Positions 24,801 to 33,800 of a stretch of 64,000 nt of DNA are shown piece after piece. This DNA comes from Ahaetulla prasina (taxonomy: Eukaryota; Chordata; Lepidosauria; Squamata; Colubridae), in assembly GCF_028640845.1 (NCBI RefSeq), contig NC_080543.1, forward strand, positions 2,392,959 through 2,456,958, given 5' to 3'. The notes beneath the pieces are model-generated. The model worked only from the letters and a program-made list of their open reading frames with translations. It had not been told where the DNA came from and made no database searches. Position 1 is the stretch's first letter, and every line of letters begins with the position of its first letter. The position numbers and the translations under genes are program-made.

Positions 24801-27800
24801 TTGTCAAAAGTTTACTAGAGTTCTTGTTGGTCTCATCCCATCCCAAATTCTTTTTTGGAAGCATCCTCCAAATATGGAGCGTTTGGGCTGAGAATCACAA
24901 CGGCACTGAAAAAGTGAGTGTTTTTCACACTTAACGACCATCGCAGCGTCCCCCGCGGTCAGATGATCAAAATTCAGACACTTGGCAACTGGTTCATATT
25001 TATGACCGTTGTAGCATCCCGGGGTCACGTGATCCCCCTTTGGCAACCTGACACGCCAAGTCAACCTGGAAGCTGGATTCACTTAACAACCGTGTTCCTC
25101 ACTTAACAACAGCAATGATTCACTTAACGACTGTGGCAAGAAAGCTTGCTAAAATGGGCCAAAACTCCCTTCAGAACTGTCTCACTTACCAACACAAATT
25201 TGGCTCCATCTTGGCCGTAGGTCAAGGACTACCAGTTTTATGGGAAAGGGGATTGTTTAACTAAGGGTGGGGAAAACAGAAGTTCTGGATTAGAGGTGGG
25301 TTTCAGCAGGTTCTGACCAGTTCTGGAGAACCAGTAGCAGAAATTTTGAATAGTTGGGAGAACCGGTAGTAAAAATTCTGACTGGCCCCACCCCCATCGA
25401 TTCTCTGCCTCCCGAGTCCCAGCTGATCGGGAGGAAATGGGGATTTTGCAGTAACCTTCCCCTGCCACGCCCACCAAGCCATGCCCACCAAGCCATGCCA
25501 CGCCCACCAAGCCACACCCACAGAACTGGTAGTAAAAATTCTGACTGGCCCCGCCCCCATCGATTCTCTGCCTCCCAAGTCCCAGCTGATTGGGAGGAAA
25601 TGGGGATTTTGCAATAACCTTCTCCCAGAATGGGGTGGGAATGGAGATTTTGCAGTATCCTTTCCCTGCCACGCCCACCAAGCCATGCCAAACCCACCAA
25701 GCCACACCCACCAAGCCATGCCACGCCCACCAAGCCACACCCACAGAACTGGTAGTAAAAATTCTGACTGGCCCCGCCCCCATCTATTCTCTGCCTCCTG
25801 AGTCCCAGCTGATTGGGAGGAAATGGGGATTTTGCAGTATCCTTCTCCCAGAATGGGGTGGGAATGGAGATTTTGCAGTATCCTTTCCCTGCCACGCCCA
25901 CCAAGCCATGCCACACCCACCAAGCCACACCCACAGAACCGGTAGTAAAAAAAATTGAAATCCACCACTGTTCTAGATCCATCTTTTTTCCCAAAGTACC
26001 CTAAAACAGGGATCCCCAATGTCCATGGATCAGAACTGCTCCATGGCATGCCAGAAACCAGGCCACGCAAACAAGCGAAGCCCCATCTGTGAGTGAGATG
26101 CAGGCAGCACACCAAACCACAACCCGTCTGGTCCACGGAAAAACTCTCCCCCATGGAACCGGTCCCTGGTTCCCCAAATATTTGGGGGCTGCCGCGCTAG
26201 AAGACTTTGCTAGAAATGACTTTATACATCTTGTAAGAATTCAGCATGTATAAATAAGGAATTCAACGTGTATTATAAGTAAGGGACGTGGTGGGTCAGT
26301 GGCTAAGACTCTGAGCTTGTCGATTGAAAGATCGGCAGTTCAGTGGTTCCAATCCCTAGTGCTGCTGTGTAAAGGGGTGAGTTCCCGTGACTTGTCCCAA
26401 CTCCTGCCAACCTAGCAGTTCGAAAGCACGTAAAAATGCAAGTAGAAAAAATAGGGACCACCTTTGGTGGGAAGGGAAGAGCGTTCCTTGAGCCTTTGGC
26501 GTTGAGTCATGCCGGCCACATGACCACGGAGATGTCTTCGGACAGCGCTAGCTCCTCAGCTTTGAAACGGAGATGAGCAGCGCCCCCTAGAGTCAGCAAT
26601 GACTAGCACTTATGTGCTAGGGGAACCTTTACTTTTAGCTTTAAGAATTCAGACTTTTGGTGCAAAGGTGTCTCTCCTTTTCTAGATCTGCTTAAATAGA
26701 TCGTGCGTGGACGTGGCTGTGCTGGATTTCGACTGCGATCCTTCTACGTGTAGATACCGAGGAGTAAGTGGCAAACTGGGCTATCATCCATGCCCAAGGG
26801 TGTCCTCCCCCCAAAAAAAGTGAAGATGGCGGCCGCAACAGTGGGGATCAAAGCAATTCTTATTCCCCATCCTGGGAGAATTCACCGTCTCCTGGTGGTT
26901 GGCCCAAGATCACCCAGTTGGGTTTTATGGCTAAGAACTCACCGTCTCCTGGTGATTGGCCCAAGGTCACCCAGTTGGGTTTTATGACTAAGGGGGGACT
27001 AGAACTCACAGTCTCCTGGTGGTTGGCCCAAGGTCACCCAGTTGGGTTTTATGGCTAAGGTGGGACTAGAACTCACAGTCTCCTGGTCATCGGCCCAAGG
27101 TCACCCAGCTGGGTTTTATGACTAAGGGGGGACTAGAACTCACCGTCTCTGGTGATTGGCCCAAGGTCACCCAGTTGGGTTTTATGGCTAAGGTGGGACT
27201 AGAACTCACCGTCTCCTGGTGGTTGGCCCAAGATCACCCAGTTGGGTTTTATGGCTAAGAACTCACCGTCTCCTGGTGATTGGCCCAAGGTCACCCAGTT
27301 GGGTTTTATGACTAAGGGGGGACTAGAACTCACAGTCTCCTGGTGGTTGGCCCAAGGTCACCCAGTTGGGTTTTATGGCTAAGAACTCACCGTCTCCTGG
27401 TGATTGGCCCAAGGTCACCCAGTTGGGTTTTACGGCTAAGGCGGGACTAGAACTCACCGTCTCCTGGTGATTGGCCCAAGGTCACCCAGTTGGGTTTTAC
27501 GGCTAAGGCGGGACTAGAATTCACCGTCTCCTGGTGATTGGCCCAAGGTCACCCAGTTGGGTTTTATGGCTAATTTGGGACTAGAACTCACCGTCTCCTG
27601 GTGGTTGGCCCAAGGTCACCCAGTTGGGTTTTACGGCTAAGGCGGGACTAGAACTCACAGTCTCCTGGTGGTTGGCCCAAGGTCACCCAGTTGGGTTTTA
27701 TGGCTAAGAACTCACCGTCTCCTGGTGATTGGCCCAAGGTCACCCAGTTGGGTTTTACGGCTAAGGTGGGACTAGAACTCACCGTCTCCTGGTGATTGGC

Positions 27801-30800
27801 CCAAGGTCACCCAGTTGGGTTTTATGGCTAATTTGGGACTAGAACTCACCGTCTCCTGGTGGTTGGCCCAAGGTCACCCAGTTGGGTTTTACGGCTAAGG
27901 CGGGACTAGAACTCACCGTCTCCTGGTGATTGGCCCAAGGTCACCCAGTTGGGTTTTACGGCTAAGGTGGGACTAGAACTCACCGTCTCCTGGTGATTGG
28001 CCCAAGGTCACCCAGTTGGGTTTTACAGCTAAGACGGGACTAGAACTCACCGTCTCCTGGTGATTGGCCCAAGGTCACCCAGTTGTTTGGAGACCCCAGT
28101 CATATAAGCAACATTTGTGCCTCACGCAATCCTGAGCCGGCAGACTTCTCTGGCTAGGGTGGAAATGTGACTGTCAAAGTTTTTCTTCCTGGGTCTGGAC
28201 CTTTGCCAATCCTGGCCATCTCCTTGTTTGTTTTCAGGTCTGCAACAGCAACCGAAACTGCCATTGCTCTTACGGATGGGCCCCTCCCTTATGCACCAAA
28301 CCAGGGTTTGGGGGAAGCATCGACAGTGGGCCCCCTCCACCATATCAGTGTAGGCGGCCTCTCTTTCCTCCCTGCTTCTTTGTCTCCTGTCCCGTTCAGA
28401 CCAGCTGGGTTTTATGGCTAAGGTGGGACTAGAACTCACCGTCTCCTGGTGGTTGGCCCAAGGTCACCCAGTTGGGTTTTACAGCTAAGGCGGGACTAGA
28501 AATCACCGCCTCCTGGTGATTGACCCAAAGTCACCCAGTTGGGTTTTACGGCTAAGGCAGGACTAGAACTCACCGTCTCCTGGTGATTGGCCCAAGGTCA
28601 CCCAGTTGGGTTTTACGGCTAAGGCGGGACTAGAACTCACCGTCTCCTGGTGATTGGCCCAAGGTCACCCAGTTGGGTTTTAAGGCTAAGGCGGGACTAG
28701 AACTCACCGTCTCCTGGTGATTGGCCCAAGGTCACCCAGTTGGGTTTACGGCTAAGGTGAGTGAGACGTTTTATATCAAAATATATTATATACTGTTTCC
28801 ATATTCCCTTAAAGCATTAACAAAATCCAGAATGAAAATCAGTGTCTCTACTACGTAATTGACAATCAAGCTGAAACTAAATTAAACAAGTAAAAATAGC
28901 AAACGGAGAGGGGGGGGGAACCCTTAAATCAAACTTCCTCAAATCTCCAAATAAGTTTAAACTGACAGATTATAACAGAGTTGGAAGGGTCTAGTCCAAC
29001 CCCCCCCACCCCCACCCGCCCAAGCAGGAGACCCTACACCATTTCCGACAGATGGCAGCCCAGTCTCTTCTTGAAAGCTTCCAGGGATGAAGCTCCCACA
29101 ACTTCTGAAGTTATGCGGGCCTAATCCACATATCAAAGGAGAAGGTCTCCGAAACACAAATCCAGTTAACTAAATTAGGTTTCCCAGTGGAACTGCGTGT
29201 TCACAAGAATACTTACCTGCACACACACACACACGTGTCAGCCTGAAAACAGCACATAGACACTTCCACATGCTCCCCCTATATAATAATAATAATATCA
29301 GAGTTGGAAGGGACCTTGGAGGTCTTCTAGTCCAACCCCCTATAAAAACCTGCTTCTTTACCCCATTTCTCTGCAGCTGCCCCTGAAGGCAAACTCGTTG
29401 CTTTTAGGGAACAAATCGTCCTTCTTTCATCCCAGCTGCCTGGAATTGCCCCTCCCCCCCTTTTTTTTTTATTCTTGTGCCGTCCCAGTGCAAGTAGGGA
29501 CCCCAAATTATTCTTCGAACAGGTGGGACTAGACGTCACCGTGTCCTGGTGTCCTGCAATGACACTGGATGTTTTTAAGAAGAGTCTATTCTAAAGAGGC
29601 ACCTGTCTAAAATGATGGCTCAATAGTAGTACCTGTGAGAGGGATCTTGGAGTCCTAGATAGAATAGAATAGAATTTTTATAGAATAGAATTTTTTTTAT
29701 TGGCCAAGTGTGATTGGACACACAAGGAATTTGTCTTGGTGCAAATGCTCTCAGTGTACATAAAAGAAAAGATACGTTCATCAAGGTACAACATTTATAA
29801 CACAATTGATGATCAATATAGCAATATAAATCATAAGGATTTATCATAAGGATTAAATCATAGTGGACAACCATTTAGATATGAGCCAGCCGTGTGCAGC
29901 AGCTGCTAAAAAAGCCAACACAGTTCTGGGCTGCATAAACAGAGGGATAGAATCAAGATCACGTGAAATGTTAATACCACTTTATAATGCCTTGGTAAGG
30001 CCACACTTGGAATATTGCATCCAGTTTTGGTCTCCACGATGTAAAAAGGATGTTGAGACTCTAGAAAGAGTGCAGAGAAGAGCAACAAAGATGATGAGGG
30101 GACTGGAGGCTAAAACATATGAAGAACGCTTGCAGGAACTGGGTATGGCTCGTTTAATGAAAAGAAGGACTAGGGGAGACATGATAGCTGTGTTCCAATA
30201 TCTCAGGGGCTGCCACAAAGAAGAGGGAGTCAGGCTGTTCTCCAAAGCACCTGAGGGTAGAACAAGAAGCAATGGGTGGAAACTGATCAAGGAGAGAAGC
30301 AACTTAGAACTAAGGAGAAATTTCCTGACTGTTAGAACAATTAATCAACGGAACGACTTGCCTGCAGAAGTTGTAAATGCTCCAACACTGGAAATTTTTA
30401 AGAAAATGTTGGATAACCATCTGTCTGAGATGATGTAGGGTTTCCTGCCTGGGCAGGGGGTTGGACTAGAAGGCCTCCAAGGTCCCTTCCAACTCTGTTG
30501 TTGTTACTTGTTACATAGGTTCTCCTCCTGCTTGGGCAGGGGGCTGGACTAGAAGACCTCCAAAGTCCCTTCCAGCACATTCTATTCTGATTCAATAGGC
30601 GGAGCCTCAGAGGGGGCTGCCCCAGGGGTGAAATGCTCCCCCCGATTAGGTAGCGATGGCGGCTGCTGGTTCGGAGGACCGGTAGCAAAAATCCCTGGCC
30701 ACGCCCCCCTGCCTCTGCTGAGCCGCACCATCAGCAGAGGTTTTTTTTTTTACTTTTAAAAGTTTTTCTTCAGCCGAAACATGCCTTTAAAAGTAAAAAA

Positions 30801-33800
30801 AAAAAAAAAACCCTCTGATGATCACAGGGCTGAGCAGAGATCAAAACCTTTAAAAGTTTTTTTTTAAAAACCCTCTTCAGCCAAAGGAGGGGGGAAAAAA
30901 GGAAAAAACCCCAGGATTTAAAAGCCTCCTCTGGTGATCCCAGAGGAGTTTCCTGATCCTCACAGGCTTTTAAACTCACTTTTTTAACAGCCTCCACTTA
31001 CAAGAGCCCCCACCCATGCCCACCCAGTGCCCCCTCCTCACTTACCTATAATTACTGCTCTTTCGGGCTGGCAACTGCATGCATACCTTGATGAAGGTAT
31101 CTTTTCTTTTATGTACACTGAGAGCATATGCACCAAGTCAAATTCCTTGTGTGTCCAATCACACTTGGCCAATAAAATTCTATTCTATTCTATTCTATTC
31201 TTTCTTCAGCTACTGAAGGAAAAAAAAAAGCTTGCTTTGACTTCCTGCTTTGCTAGCTGAGGAACTCTGGGACTTGAAATCCACAATAAAATAAAATAAA
31301 ATAATAAAATAAAATATTTGTGCAGCTTTCTGAGATTTGGTGTGTTTCTGTAGTGTTTCACTCTAACTACACAAACACACCAAATCTCAGAAAGCTGTAT
31401 GTGGCATTTTGTGTGTGTGTGTGAGTTGTGTAAAGTGTGAAAGTAGGTTTTTGAGCTTTTTGTGGCTGTGTGAAGTGTGTGAAGTGCAGCTGCTTTTTCA
31501 TTGTGTGTGAGTCAGTTGTGTTGTGTTGTGTGTGTGTAAAGTGTGAAAGTTGGTTTTTGATACCTCTTATTTTTTTTTATACTTTATTGTTTTTATTATT
31601 TATTGTTATTGGCCACGCCCACCCAGCCACGCCCACCAATTAAGCCACGCCCCACAGAACCGGTCGGGAAAATTTTTAGATTTCACCCCTTTGCTTTCCC
31701 GCACCCTGCTGCAGGCATCCCTGACCCTTGGCCCACAAATCCTGGTTTCGAACAAACATACAAACATTCGCAAGCCCCGTTCAGGCTTCTTCTTCTCTCT
31801 TTAATCCCCCAGTGCCCACCATCGTCGTCGTTGGGCTCTTCACCCTGATCGGTCTGATCGTCCTGGCAGGGGGGGTTTTCATCGCGCGCCACGTCGACGC
31901 CTTGTAAGTAAAATGGCCTTCCTCCTGAGCGCAGGGGGATAAGAGGAGGATGTGGCCGGAGGGCCCGCGTTCGAATCCTGAGCATGCAAGGCGGTGGGGG
32001 GGGGAATCCTTCGCATCTTGCTTGCTTAGAATCCACGAAAGAATTCACGACGTCTCTTTCCTTTCCAGCTTTAAATGGATCGCGGCAATTCCCAGACGAC
32101 GCCCCAAAAAATCGGCCAGTAAAGTAAGTTGATGGAAAGAACCAACCGCTTATTAGGAGGGGGGGGGCTCAGCCCCTAATTCACCCCCGTTGACCAGCCC
32201 TTTCTGAAGGCAAATGCCTCGTATAGCCAGTCCTCCACTTACAATAGCTCATTTAGTAACTGTTCGAAGTTACGACAGAACTGAAAAAAGTGGCTAATGA
32301 CATTTTTTTTCACACGAGCGACCGTTGTAGCATCTCGTGATCAAAATTCAGATGCTTGGGACTCGTATTTATGACGGTTGCAGTGTCTTGGGGGGTCACG
32401 GGATCCCCTTTTTTTTGCGACCTTCTGAGGTGCAAAGTTCATGGGGAAGCCAGATTCACTTAACAACCGGGTTGCTCATTTAATAACTGTAGTGTTCACT
32501 TAACTGTGGCAAGGAAAGTCATGAAATGGAGCAAAATTCACTTAACAAGTGTCTCACAGAAATGTTGGGATCAGTTGTGGTCATAAATTGAAGATTACCT
32601 GTATGTTCTTTCAGAATAGAATAGAATAGAATAGAATAGAATAGAATAGAATAGAATAGAATAGAATAGAATAGAATAGAATAGAAAATATGGAGTGGAG
32701 TGGAATGGAATGGAATGGAATAGAATAGAATAGAATAGAATAGAATAGAATAGAATAGAATAGAATAGAGGATGGGATGGGATGGGATGGGATGGGATGG
32801 GATAGAATAGAATAGAATAGAATAGAATAGAATAGAATAGAATAGAATAGAATAGAATAGAATAGAATAGAATTTTATTGGCCAAGTGTGATTGGACACA
32901 CAAGGTACTTTCAGGTTTATTTATTTATTTATTTATTTTATTTTGTCACAACAATATATGTAGGTATCATACAAAAAGATTATATAGTAAATAAACATAT
33001 ATACGAGTAAATATAAGGAGGTATAAGCATATATATAGGAAGAAGAAAAGAAAAAACAATAGGACAGGAACGGTAGGCACGTTTGTGCGCTTATGCACGC
33101 CCCTTATGTTCCTCTTAGGAATGGGGTGAGGTCAATAGTAGAAAGTTTTTGGTTAAAGCTTTTAGGATTATGGGAAGAGACCACAGAGTCAGGTAAAGTG
33201 TTCCAAGCACTGATGATTCTGTTACAGAAGTCATATTTTCTGCAATCTAGATTAAAGCGGTTGACATTAAGTTTAAATCTATTGGTTGCTCTAGTATTAT
33301 TGCAATTGAAGCTGAAGTAGTCTTTAACAGGAAGGACATTACAATAGATGATTCTGTGAGTTAAACTTAGTACTTAAGTAATTATTTATTAGTTATTATT
33401 TATTATTAATTAATTAATTATGGTTGTAAGTTAATTATTAATATTAAATTATTAATTATTAAATATTAAATATTTATTAAATTATTATTATTTATTATTA
33501 AATATTAAATAATTATTAAATATTAATTATTAATTAATTAATTAATTAATTAATTATGGCTGTAAGTTAAGGTACTTAACTTACAGCCTTAACTGGGAAT
33601 TTCCAAGGGGACTGAGGCTTCTGCCACCATCTCAGAAACAATATTTATTCATTTATTTATTCAGCATAAATTAGTAAATAAGTAACCTTGTTGCTGGTAT
33701 CCTTACGATTTTTATTGACTGTTTCTTAATACGGTTTGATTGCTTCTTTGCCTATGACTATCATTAAGTGCTGTACCTTATGATTCATGATGAACGTATC

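Noticed and set aside
26286..26640. Functional tRNA gene
   Set aside because: Box A and B are present but the cloverleaf is not kept and the body is SINE sequence.
29863..30438. Stand-alone 191-residue gene
   Set aside because: Sequence is the C-terminus of a CR1 reverse transcriptase with the CR1 3' UTR after it.
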